DNA of 64,000 nucleotides from JAJRQY01 sp965224435 (GTDB lineage: Bacteria > Actinomycetota > Acidimicrobiia > Acidimicrobiales > SZUA-35). The position numbers and the translations under genes were made by a program. The stretch is from contig OZ245048.1 of assembly GCA_965224435.1 (NCBI GenBank), forward strand, positions 1,674,001-1,738,000, written 5' to 3'. Below are positions 25,518 to 33,345 of this stretch, piece after piece (the stretch's first letter is position 1; every line of letters starts with the position of its first letter). Under the pieces are notes generated by a model. The model did not search any database, was not told where the DNA came from, and worked only from the letters and a program-made list of their open reading frames with translations.

Positions 25518-25610
25518 GCCCGAAAATCTAGACCGACTGACGCAAGCAAACAAGACCTGGGCCCAAGACGGGACGAATGTCCTACGGGTTGGCGACTCCT
25601 GAGGACCCTC

Positions 25611-26111
25611 TTAGGCCGCCTTGAGATCCAGATATGGATTCCACGCAGCAGGAATTGCTCCGGCCTCCACTCGGATCCAGGCCAGCTCTGCTGGAGGCCT
25701 CGGGGCAGCACGGAGTTTCAGGGATGTGTGCTTCAATAGATGGTTGCTCTTGGTGCTATTGCATCGACGACAGCAGGCAACAACGTTGGTCCAGACGTGG
25801 CGCCCACCGCGCGAGCGCGGCACGACATGGTCGATGTTCTCTGCCCTTTGGTTGCAGTATTGACAACGCCAGTTGTCCCGCCCAAATATGGCCTTACGGG
25901 TGACGGGGGTCTGTCTGCGATACGGCACTTTGACGAAATAGCGCAGCTTGACAACAGAAGGAAGGGCAATGCGGCATCGCTCGCTACGAATCAGATGATT
26001 GCTTTCAGCCAGCACATCAACCTTCCGGCCAAGAGCAAGGACGACGGCCCGACGACCTGGAATGATCCCGATTGGTTCGAAGGTGGCATTCAGGACCAGA
26101 GCGCTGGACAT
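25611..26111 (-). CDS. HNH endonuclease
   Basis: A 166-residue protein. The N-terminus ALVLNATFEPIGIIPGRRAV is typical of a widespread actinobacterial HNH family. The catalytic module has the zinc Cys pair CQYC, the motif ENIDHVVPRSRGGRHVWTN (His of the beta-beta-alpha-metal site) and the second pair CCRRC, with NSTKSNH closing the domain. ATG 26111 fits the family start. It is not linked to any methylase or mobile element; it is probably a housekeeping nuclease of unknown role rather than a restriction enzyme. Confidence 0.85.
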   Translation of the reverse strand: MSSALVLNATFEPIGIIPGRRAVVLALGRKVDVLAESNHLIRSERCRIALPSVVKLRYFVKVPYRRQTPVTRKAIFGRDNWRCQYCNQRAENIDHVVPRSRGGRHVWTNVVACCRRCNSTKSNHLLKHTSLKLRAAPRPPAELAWIRVEAGAIPAAWNPYLDLKAA

Positions 26112-26376
26112 GGTGTTGGAGGCTGAATCATCACCGAGTCGGTGCGGAGGACGAGTCTGCTCAAGAGATGAGACGGCGATGTCTGGATGGTGCGCGCTGT
26201 TCGGATGATTCGCGCTCGATTGTTGTTCCGTCTCACCTTCGTGGGTCCTGGGCATAGTGCACAACCGTAGTCGTCGCCGGCTGAGCTGGCCCGGGGGTTT
26301 CGATACACCCGCACTTTCGCTAGATGGGATTGGTTTTGCATAGGGCCTGGTCAGACCTTCTTCGCCGACACCCCTG

Positions 26377-27099
26377 TTAGGACGCGCGGTTTTTGATCAA
26401 GGAGACGAATGTGTCAGGCATGGCATCGATGATGTCGGGGGTAAGCAAGGCGTGGCCAACCTGGACTTGCTCGAGGTTCAGATTATTTTGCAAGGCCGCC
26501 GGTTGAAGGAATTGCTTCAAGGGGGCACTGTCCCAGGAGCTAACAAGTAGGCCCTGAAATCTGGCTCCAGCACGAACCCTTCGCTGTGAGAGGCCAACGA
26601 TCTTGCGACCTTCGAGGGTGAGCTCTCCTGGTCCTAGCCCGGCAAAACAAAGAACTCGTCCGTGTTCTCGGTTGAGCAAGGGCCCCTGGTGGACCTGGCA
26701 ACCATGAACGCCAAGTTCTCGTAGCGCCTCCGCCCACAGTTCACCAACCCAATGAAAGGCCAGCGAGATGTCGTTCTCCCAATAGGGGTGGTCGACCGGA
26801 AGCAAGATGTCGATCCAACAAGATGTCATCGGTGAAACGAGAACAAGTCCACCGCCACTCCGGCGGTTACTGATTTCGTAGCCAGCAGCTCGTGCCTGAT
26901 CCGCCCGCAGGATTGATTCGTCTTGGGTACTGCCAAGAACAAAGGCTGGCTTTGTGACCCGGTGGATCCAGACCGTGGGCGGGAATCGATCTGTCGGTTG
27001 GAGTTGATCTGTTGGAGGGAACTGTTGGTCGATCGGAAATGGTCGCTGGTGGAAGTCCTGGGCTAGTCCACTGCTTTCGCGCACGACCCATTCGCTCAT
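26377..27099 (-). CDS. Lipoate-protein ligase A-like protein
   Basis: A 240-residue member of the LplA/LipB/BirA fold. Hallmarks are EISNRRSGGGLVLV around residue 90, matching the RRxGGG ligand loop, and LEGRKIVGLSQRRVRAGARF around 175, which carries the adenylate-contacting Lys. It may attach lipoate or octanoate to carrier proteins; other lipoate genes are absent from the window. Residues 21-44 hold four degenerate six-residue units (FPIDQQ, FPPTDQ, LQPTDR, FPPTVW), an insertion compared with the family. ATG 27099 or GTG 27108 can start it. It is divergent from mraZ across about 400 bp. Confidence 0.75.
   Translation of the reverse strand: MSEWVVRESSGLAQDFHQRPFPIDQQFPPTDQLQPTDRFPPTVWIHRVTKPAFVLGSTQDESILRADQARAAGYEISNRRSGGGLVLVSPMTSCWIDILLPVDHPYWENDISLAFHWVGELWAEALRELGVHGCQVHQGPLLNREHGRVLCFAGLGPGELTLEGRKIVGLSQRRVRAGARFQGLLVSSWDSAPLKQFLQPAALQNNLNLEQVQVGHALLTPDIIDAMPDTFVSLIKNRAS
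26968..27039 (-). repeat. Degenerate 18-bp in-frame repeat in the lipoate ligase-like gene
   Basis: Four 18-bp units, starting on the reverse strand at 27039, 27021, 27003 and 26985, encode FPIDQQ, FPPTDQ, LQPTDR and FPPTVW. They are diverged at DNA level, so older than the dinB repeat. Confidence 0.65.
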
Positions 27100-27143
27100 G
27101 GCTTGCACGCTAGCCAGGCCGACGCCCAGGGAGGTTATCTGGG

Positions 27144-27199
27144 ACTCCCAGACGATGGTTCTTGACCGTCTGGACTCCCAGTGGTGAGTCTGGGGGAGT
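27144..27199. promoter_or_regulatory. Overlapping inverted and direct repeats between lplA-like gene and mraZ
   Basis: GACTCCCAG occurs at 27143 and again at 27173. CCAGACG (27148-27154) can pair with CGTCTGG (27167-27173). Alternatively ACTCCC of either copy can pair with GGGAGT at 27194-27199. The pairings exclude one another, as in a leader or a cluster of operator half-sites. It lies 45-100 bp upstream of the lplA-like start and about 310 bp from mraZ. Confidence 0.4.
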
Positions 27200-27347
27200 G
27201 AATGTGACGATTCTTAGATCTTGCTCAGCGTGTGAGAGTGAGCACCCGGTGTCGTTTTCCCTGGTCAGCGTGATGTGAATGCTGCATGGTCGAACAAGTG
27301 TTCTCACCATGTGTAGTGGTGTAACCACTCATTGTTGAAGTTAGGGG

Positions 27348-27490
27348 TTGCGAAGTGGGGGAAAGTGTCATAATGTGTCACGCAGTGGGAGGCAAGCCCG
27401 CAGCAGGAAGACTCTTTCCCAGTCAGTGTTGGCACTAGTCAGTGTCGGCCTCTGACAACAAGGGAAGTGGGTGATTCAGTTGCGGTGGAG
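27348..27490 (+). promoter_or_regulatory. mraZ upstream region: candidate promoter and MraZ-type boxes
   Basis: TTGCGA at 27348-27353 and CATAAT at 27369-27374 form a possible promoter with a short 15-bp spacer. GTGGG-type elements lie at 27355 (GTGGGG), 27385 (GTGGGA), 27467 (GTGGGT) and 27485 (GTGGAG). MraZ proteins bind repeated TGGG(N) elements upstream of their own gene, so these are plausible autoregulatory sites. Between them an imperfect 16-bp tandem repeat (AGTCAGTGTTGGCACT at 27421 and its copy at 27437) adds to the pattern. The rest of 27200-27509 shows nothing further. Confidence 0.45.
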
Positions 27491-27509
27491 TCACCCCGTC
27501 ACTCGTTGA

Positions 27510-27965
27510 GTGGCACTGCTACTTGAAAGTCGGAAAACCTCGTTGTTTGTTGGACAGCACGAACATTCGCTTGACCGCAAGGGTCGAGTTGTGCTGCCTG
27601 CACCCTTCCGAGCGTCGGTCGCTGATGGCGGGTTTGTTACCCGTCTTGGTGAGTGCATCGGACTGTGGAGCGACGAAGGCTTCGAGCCAGTCATGGCCAA
27701 GTGGCATGCAGAACTTGAAGCAGGAAATCTCAGCCATCGTGCTTTCCGGAAATTCACCAACAGCGTGAACGAAGTGAAGCTCGATGCTGCTGGTCGAATC
27801 ACTCTCCCTCGTGAGCTACTGGAGGAATTGGGATTCGATACGCAGGTCGTTGTTGGCGGATTCTACGACAGGGTCGAAATCTGGCCGATCGACAAGTACG
27901 AGGCAGACCAAGACGAAGAGGCAGGAGATGAACTCGCTGCCGCGATCCTTCGACTCGGTCTCTAG
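27510..27965 (+). CDS. mraZ: Transcriptional regulator MraZ
   Basis: First gene of the dcw cluster. It has two SpoVT-AbrB half-domains: EHSLDRKGRVVLPAPFR near residue 18 and VKLDAAGRITLPRELLEELG near 88. MraZ is a ring-forming DNA-binding protein that represses its own operon. Start uncertain: GTG 27510 gives 151 residues, while TTG 27543 gives LFVGQHEHSLD, closer to the usual MFxGxxEHSLD and preceded by GGAAAA. The C-terminus is acidic (DQDEEAGDELAAAI), longer than in many homologues. Confidence 0.93.
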   Translation: MALLLESRKTSLFVGQHEHSLDRKGRVVLPAPFRASVADGGFVTRLGECIGLWSDEGFEPVMAKWHAELEAGNLSHRAFRKFTNSVNEVKLDAAGRITLPRELLEELGFDTQVVVGGFYDRVEIWPIDKYEADQDEEAGDELAAAILRLGL

Positions 27966-28270
27966 CGAGCAACTCTGACGACAAGCACTGAAGAAATACA
28001 ACTGAAGAAATACAGCTAAAAACAACAGGTCCGAGCAATTGCAAAGGCTGTCAACAAGAAAAACGAATCACAAAGACAAGACTGAAAGGAGATGGCGAGA
28101 CCACACGTTCGCACATCGGTTGCCTCCCGGGCAATGGAGAAGGGTGCTTCTGCCCCACAACTCCGCCCGCTACCCCTCTAGTGCTCCAGGAGCCAAATTC
28201 TGGACACGCCCGTTATCCGGGGGGCTACCGATGCTCGATACGAATATCAGGTTCTTGCTGGCTACGAGCC
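27966..28270 (+). other. Leader between mraZ and rsmH (305 bp)
   Basis: No convincing gene here. An exact 14-bp tandem duplication, ACTGAAGAAATACA, occupies 27987-28014, followed by an A-rich stretch to 28090 and then a GC-rich stretch to 28250 with several short self-complementary parts. A structured RNA called the mraW motif is known upstream of this gene in some actinobacteria, and this segment is in the right place and of fitting size, but I could not match its consensus by eye. A frame of over 100 codons from 28039 lacks protein-like composition. Confidence 0.4.
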
Positions 28271-29284
28271 ATGGGCGACAACGTTCCTTCCGACCATCCT
28301 CCTTCTGTGCTGCCCGCTTCCGGACAGACATCCATCGAACCTTCTTCCAAGCCTTCGTTCCAGCACACGCCAGTCATGTGCGACGAAATTGTTGACCTCC
28401 TTGAATCGGTCCCCGCTGGCGTCTATCTCGATGCCACGCTTGGGGGCGCAGGACACGCTTCGGCAGTACTTGCTGCTCATTCGGACCTTGACCTTCTTGG
28501 CATTGATCAAGACCCAATCGCCCTTCAAGCAGCCACTAAACAATTGAGCGGTCTCGACGGTCGAGTTCGTCTGGTTCGTTCTCGATTCGATCAGCTGGAC
28601 AGTGTCTTGTCCGAGCTTGAAGTAACCGAGATCTCGGCTTTCCTTTTCGATCTTGGTGTCAGTAGCCCCCAACTGGACCGCTCCGAACGCGGATTTAGTT
28701 TCCGCAACGATGGTCCGCTTGATATGCGGATGGATCCTGACTCTCCGCTTACTGCCGACATCATCGTCAATACTTTCGGTCACGGTGAGATCGCTGCCAT
28801 CCTCAAGCAGAACGGTGACGAACGCTTCGCCGGGCGAATCGCCTCGGCGATCTTGAAGGCCCGGCCTCTGTCGACAACGGCTGAGCTGGCCGAAGTCATC
28901 GTTCAAGCCATACCTGCTGCCGCTCGCCGTAAGGGTGGCCATCCAGCGAAACGAAGCTTCCAAGCTCTGCGTATCCACGTCAATAGTGAGTTACAAATTC
29001 TTCGTCCAGCAATCGAAGCCGCCATTGATGCTCTATGTGTTGGAGGGCGAGGCCTCGTCCTCACTTACCACTCGGGCGAAGACAAGATTGTCAAAGACAT
29101 ATTTCGTGGACGCAGCACGGTGAATACTCCACCTGGGCTACCGGTACCCGCAGCCGATCCCGAGTTCACCCTGCTGCGTCCGCTAGGCCGCCGTCCAACT
29201 GAACACGAAGTGGCAGTGAATCGGCGTGCTGCCAGCGCCCGCCTTCGTGTAATTGACCGAAATTCGATCGGAGCTGCGGCATGA
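28271..29284 (+). CDS. rsmH: 16S rRNA m4C1402 methyltransferase RsmH (MraW)
   Basis: A 337-residue SAM-dependent methyltransferase modifying C1402 of 16S rRNA. QHTPVMCDEIVDLL is the family start, followed by the SAM loop YLDATLGGAGHASAVL, GIDQDPIALQAA, AFLFDLGVSSPQLD with ERGFSF, and RSFQALRIHVNSEL. ATG 28271 gives an extra 34-residue Ser/Pro-rich N-terminus relative to typical homologues; no strong ribosome-binding site is seen, so an internal start is possible. The 3' end overlaps ftsL by ATGA. Confidence 0.93.
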   Translation: MGDNVPSDHPPSVLPASGQTSIEPSSKPSFQHTPVMCDEIVDLLESVPAGVYLDATLGGAGHASAVLAAHSDLDLLGIDQDPIALQAATKQLSGLDGRVRLVRSRFDQLDSVLSELEVTEISAFLFDLGVSSPQLDRSERGFSFRNDGPLDMRMDPDSPLTADIIVNTFGHGEIAAILKQNGDERFAGRIASAILKARPLSTTAELAEVIVQAIPAAARRKGGHPAKRSFQALRIHVNSELQILRPAIEAAIDALCVGGRGLVLTYHSGEDKIVKDIFRGRSTVNTPPGLPVPAADPEFTLLRPLGRRPTEHEVAVNRRAASARLRVIDRNSIGAAA

Positions 29285-29790
29285 CCGCAACTGTTACGCG
29301 GCGCAAGGAAAGTAAGACTGCCTTAGCTGGCAGGGGACGCTCAGGCGCCAAAGAGGCTGAATCGAAGCGCCCAAAGCTTCGCATCGTGGACAAGGGTGCG
29401 ATCAAGCGCCGTGCCCGCCGTCGCGCCGTTCTCGGTGTTTCCGCCGCCACGATCGCCGCTGGTGTCTTTGCCGTCACGCTTGGCTACGCCCAGCTGGCGA
29501 AGGGGCAGCAGCAATTGGACTCGATCCGCCGGGACATCAGCCAGTCTGAAGCGGAAATTGCGAGCCTGGAGCATGATGTAGTCCTGGCCTCGTCCCCCGA
29601 AGCCATCGTGCAACAAGCAGTGGGTCTTGGCATGGTTCGAGCGGAGAATCCGATCTATCTCACTGCCACGGCGCAGAAGCTAGACATCGACGAGCGGGCA
29701 GCAACGGCCCAGCAAACAGGCACTTCTGAGCAACGCCAAGCTTCGCAGGACGCGTTGGCTGGTGTGCTCGCTGATGCCAGCGACTCATGA
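29281..29790 (+). CDS. ftsL: Cell division protein FtsL
   Basis: A 169-residue bitopic membrane protein: a basic cytoplasmic N-terminus (KRRARRRAVLG), one membrane helix at about residues 49-69 (AATIAAGVFAVTLGYAQLA), then a periplasmic-side coiled coil (QQLDSIRRDISQSEAEIASL) and the FtsL/DivIC-type EAIVQQAVGLGMVRAENPIYL. It links FtsQ and DivIC in the divisome. Sequence conservation is low in this family; position between rsmH and ftsI, with ATGA overlaps at both ends, carries much of the call. Confidence 0.85.
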   Translation: MTATVTRRKESKTALAGRGRSGAKEAESKRPKLRIVDKGAIKRRARRRAVLGVSAATIAAGVFAVTLGYAQLAKGQQQLDSIRRDISQSEAEIASLEHDVVLASSPEAIVQQAVGLGMVRAENPIYLTATAQKLDIDERAATAQQTGTSEQRQASQDALAGVLADASDS

Positions 29791-31760
29791 CCCGAACGAA
29801 GACTCGCCAATCCTCGTCCCGTTCCAATTCACGAAAAACCCGCTCAGCATCGCGTTCACGCGCTCAGCGAATCACCAGTAAGAGTCAAGATTCCAAGCGT
29901 TCGGTAGATGTTCGAAAACGGCTGCTGGTTCTGCTCGGAGCGTTCCTCCTGGTTGGAATCGGCTTCGTTGGCGTCTTGATCGATCTGCAAGCGGTTCGCC
30001 CCGACATGTATGTGGCAATTGGGGAAAACCAGCGGACCCGAACCGTTCATCTACCGGGGTACCGGGGCACAATCACTGATCGGGACGGATTCGTTCTTGC
30101 CCTGTCCACGCCCGGTGTGGAGATCATTGCCGATCCGCTCATGATCGAGGATCATGCCGTTACTGCTGCCTTGCTGGCTCCGATTCTTGACCTGCCCGTT
30201 GACGAGCTGACCCAAACCCTCCTGCCAGCCAACGACACTGATCGCTATGCAATGGTTGTGGCTGACCTCGATGATGAACGCACAGCTCGCATGGCCTTGC
30301 TCAAAGAAGACGCGGACAACGATGCTGCCCTGGTAGGGATCTTTGTCCGAGCCCAAGAGAACCGGGTCTATCCTGCCGACTCGTTGGCACTTCCGGTGGT
30401 CGGGCGAGTGGATCCGCAAGAGATCGGCTACTCCGGTCTTGAGTGGCAGTTCGATGAGGTCATGCAAGGGTCTGGCGGATACGAACGAAGTGAAACGGGC
30501 GCATTCGGATCAATCACGGGTGGAGAGTACGTATTCGAACCCGCAATTCCCGGCAATGACATTGTGCTCACCCTGGACCATCGCATCCAGTACGTCACTG
30601 AGCAAGCTCTGATCGAGCATTGTGATGAGACTCAGGCCGAAGGGGCTAATGCCGTCGTATCTGACCCCCGCACCGGCGAACTTCTGGCCATGGCCACGGT
30701 TGTCCGTGGAGAGAACGGTTGTTATGTTCCGCGCCAGAACGCGCCACTGGTAGCCACGTTCGAACCCGGGTCGGTTATCAAGATGGTGACGGCCGCCGCC
30801 GCGGTCGAGGACCATGGTGTGACAGCGAACACGATCATTGATGTGCCCGACGAGGTCATGGTTGGCGACAAGCAATTCTTCAACCATTCACCCGCCGCTC
30901 CTTACCCGGTTCGCCAAGTTATTGCCGATTCGATGAATACTGGCACCATCGGATTGGCCCAGATGGTTGGTCCCGAACGCTTGCGGGAGTTTCTCTCAGG
31001 ATTCGGATTCGGACAGACAACGGGCCTCGACTTTCGATATGAGGCCCGCGGAACCGTGCCGGAGGAATGGTTCGGATCTGACCTTGGTTCTATTGCCATT
31101 GGTCAAGGAATTTCGGTCAACACGGTCCAGCTCGCAGCGGCATACAACGTCATCGCCAACGACGGGCTCTATATCTCGCCCTCTTTGATCAGGACCATGG
31201 TTGGTCCTGATGGTGAGCAAATCCAGCGTCAGGCGCAGTCATCTCATCGAGTAGTTTCTTCAGAGACCGCCGAAGAGGTGACCACCATGCTGACTGATGT
31301 GGTGGCAGGAGGCACCGGAGTGTCGGCTGCAGTTCCGGGTTACACGGTTGCCGGGAAGACAGGGACGGCATGGCAGGCCTTTGAGCAAGCCAATGGGTCC
31401 TACGGTTACGGGGAGAGCGGCAACCGTCACTATGTGGTGACCTTCGCTGGCTTCCTACCAGCAGAATCCCCCGAACTCTCCATCGTTGTTGTGGTCAATG
31501 AGCCGAAGACGGCAACGACCGCCAGCAAGATAGCGGCACCGGTCTTTGCTGACATTGCACAATACGCCATCCGGATCCTGGCCATTCCGCCGAGCGACCG
31601 CTCACTCATCGACCCGTCCGGGCAAGATCTCATCCGGGGAACCCCGGCACCACTGCCGGGCGAGCAAGTTGTTGCTCTGGGCACACTCTCAGATGAAATC
31701 AGCCCAGATCAAACAACATCGCCAGGGGATGCAAGTCAGCCCGATGAAACCGGGGACTGA
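29787..31760 (+). CDS. ftsI: Septal peptidoglycan transpeptidase FtsI (PBP3)
   Basis: A 657-residue class B penicillin-binding protein crosslinking septal peptidoglycan. A basic Ser/Arg-rich cytoplasmic tail (residues 1-45), a membrane helix at about 46-66 (LLVLLGAFLLVGIGFVGVLI), a pedestal domain and the transpeptidase domain with all three active-site motifs: SVIK (Ser about 329), SMN (about 382) and KTG (about 524). A Pro/Ser-rich C-terminal tail of roughly 45 residues follows. The ATG overlaps ftsL (ATGA). Confidence 0.95.
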   Translation: MTRTKTRQSSSRSNSRKTRSASRSRAQRITSKSQDSKRSVDVRKRLLVLLGAFLLVGIGFVGVLIDLQAVRPDMYVAIGENQRTRTVHLPGYRGTITDRDGFVLALSTPGVEIIADPLMIEDHAVTAALLAPILDLPVDELTQTLLPANDTDRYAMVVADLDDERTARMALLKEDADNDAALVGIFVRAQENRVYPADSLALPVVGRVDPQEIGYSGLEWQFDEVMQGSGGYERSETGAFGSITGGEYVFEPAIPGNDIVLTLDHRIQYVTEQALIEHCDETQAEGANAVVSDPRTGELLAMATVVRGENGCYVPRQNAPLVATFEPGSVIKMVTAAAAVEDHGVTANTIIDVPDEVMVGDKQFFNHSPAAPYPVRQVIADSMNTGTIGLAQMVGPERLREFLSGFGFGQTTGLDFRYEARGTVPEEWFGSDLGSIAIGQGISVNTVQLAAAYNVIANDGLYISPSLIRTMVGPDGEQIQRQAQSSHRVVSSETAEEVTTMLTDVVAGGTGVSAAVPGYTVAGKTGTAWQAFEQANGSYGYGESGNRHYVVTFAGFLPAESPELSIVVVVNEPKTATTASKIAAPVFADIAQYAIRILAIPPSDRSLIDPSGQDLIRGTPAPLPGEQVVALGTLSDEISPDQTTSPGDASQPDETGD

Positions 31761-31777
31761 CTGATGGCAGTTATGAG

Positions 31778-33235
31778 ATGACGGCCGCTACGATTGCACA
31801 AGTCGCTTCCCTGGTAGGTGGAACGATCCAGCCAGGAAAACAAAAAGCAGATGGCACGACCCCTGCTGGCAGCTTCGCTGCCCAGGAGTTGACCTCATTC
31901 ACTCACGATTCACGACAGGTCGCCAGCGGCGGCCTGTTTGCTTGTGTTCGAGGTGAGTCCTTCGACGGTCACACATTTGCCTCTCAGGCCATCAAGGCCG
32001 GTGCCTCCGCCCTGCTTGTCGACCACCCGCTCACCGGACCGGTTGAAAAAGGTGTGCCCCAAGTCTTGGTACCGGATGTTCGCGAAACCCTAGGCCCGCT
32101 TGCTGATTTGATTTATGGGCGGCCGTCGGACTCGTTGATCACGATTGGGGTTACCGGAACAAGCGGTAAGACAACCATTGTGCATCTGCTGGAGTCGGTG
32201 TTGGGTTCGCTTGGAGTCCGCGCCGAATCGATCGGCACGTTGACTGGAGCGCGGACAACGCCCGAAGCTCCAGAGTTGCAAGCCACGATCGCTGGCATGG
32301 TGGAACGCGGCGTGCAAGCCCTGGCCATGGAAGTCTCCTCTCACGCTCTCACGATGGGCCGAGTTGCCGGGACCCGCTTTGACATCTCGATCTTCACCAA
32401 CCTTGGTCATGACCACCTGGACTTTCACCACACGATGGAGGCCTACTTGGAGGCGAAGGCGTCGCTCTTCGACACTTCGCTGAGCAAGGTCTCCGTCTTG
32501 AACCGAGATGACCCGGCCGGTCAACAGATTTCACAAACCACCAACACCGACGTCCTGAGCTACGGGCTCACAGATGCTGAGGACCTTAAGATTGATGGGG
32601 CCAGCAGCACTTTTGTCTGGCGAGGTTACCCAGTCCGGCTGAATCTGGCTGGTGAATACAATGTGTTGAATGCGTTGGCTGTTGCTGCTGCGGTGGAAGC
32701 TCTCGGGCATGACCAGCGACAGGTCGCCCAGGCCTTATCAGTAGCTGACGCTCCGGCCGGCCGATTTGAGATCATCTCCAGTGAGCGTCCCTTCCACGTC
32801 GCCGTTGACTATGCCCACAAGCCGGAGGCCTTGGGCGCAGCGCTTCGAGCAGCACAACAAATTGCGGGCACGAACCGCGTGATCGTTGTTTTTGGTTGCG
32901 GTGGCGACCGTGATCGCGAAAAACGGCCGCTGATGGGGAAGGTTGCTGGTGAGAATGCTGACATTGTCGTCGTCACTTCGGACAACCCGAGGAGCGAATC
33001 CCCCGATCAGATTATCGACGAGATCCTTCATGGCCTGTCGTCTGAATCAGCGAGCAACACTGTTGTTGAACCCGATCGTTTTGCGGCGATTTCTGCCGCC
33101 ATTGATCTGGCCAGGGATGGAGATTTCGTCCTGATTGCGGGCAAGGGTCATGAGACGTACCAAGAGATCGATGGCGAACGCCGAGATTTTGATGACCGAT
33201 TGATCGCACTTGAGCTTCTGGAGGCGTCACAATGA
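31778..33235 (+). CDS. murE: UDP-MurNAc-tripeptide synthetase MurE
   Basis: A 485-residue Mur ligase adding the third amino acid to UDP-MurNAc-L-Ala-D-Glu. Visible are the ATP loop GVTGTSGKTTIVHLLESV near residue 125, the central-domain motif FTNLGHDHLDFHHTMEAY with the carbamylatable Lys in EAKASLF, and the C-terminal TSDNPRSE. The DNPR tetrad is diagnostic of meso-diaminopimelate-adding enzymes, so the wall is probably DAP-type. The next frame overlaps its stop by 4 bp (ATGA). In most bacteria murF follows here; it does not in this genome. Confidence 0.95.
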   Translation: MTAATIAQVASLVGGTIQPGKQKADGTTPAGSFAAQELTSFTHDSRQVASGGLFACVRGESFDGHTFASQAIKAGASALLVDHPLTGPVEKGVPQVLVPDVRETLGPLADLIYGRPSDSLITIGVTGTSGKTTIVHLLESVLGSLGVRAESIGTLTGARTTPEAPELQATIAGMVERGVQALAMEVSSHALTMGRVAGTRFDISIFTNLGHDHLDFHHTMEAYLEAKASLFDTSLSKVSVLNRDDPAGQQISQTTNTDVLSYGLTDAEDLKIDGASSTFVWRGYPVRLNLAGEYNVLNALAVAAAVEALGHDQRQVAQALSVADAPAGRFEIISSERPFHVAVDYAHKPEALGAALRAAQQIAGTNRVIVVFGCGGDRDREKRPLMGKVAGENADIVVVTSDNPRSESPDQIIDEILHGLSSESASNTVVEPDRFAAISAAIDLARDGDFVLIAGKGHETYQEIDGERRDFDDRLIALELLEASQ

Positions 33236-33345
33236 AGGACTTGCCTCATCTCACATCAAAGAAAACGAAATGTTGCGCTCTGTTGAGTCGAGCCGCGCGG
33301 CGCTTTACCGCCCGGCGCAGTTCTGAACGAAGTAGTCAGCGATGA
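33232..33345 (+). CDS. 37-residue basic reading frame in the place of murF
   Basis: ATG 33232 overlaps the murE stop (ATGA). The frame runs 37 codons, and its TGA at 33343-33345 overlaps the ATG of mraY (ATGA). It begins MKDLPHLTSKK and ends RRSSERSSQR, with 13 Lys/Arg, two adjacent Cys near position 14 and no resemblance to MurF. Double 4-bp coupling is what a true cistron in this tightly packed cluster would show, and it carries ribosomes from murE to mraY across the gap. It may be a functional microprotein, a coupling device without a useful product, or what remains after loss of murF. Confidence 0.45.
   Translation: MKDLPHLTSKKTKCCALLSRAARRFTARRSSERSSQR

Noticed and set aside
28039..28395. 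118-codon frame between mraZ and rsmH
   Set aside because: It overlaps the rsmH start in another frame and its composition is not protein-like; the region is better read as a leader.
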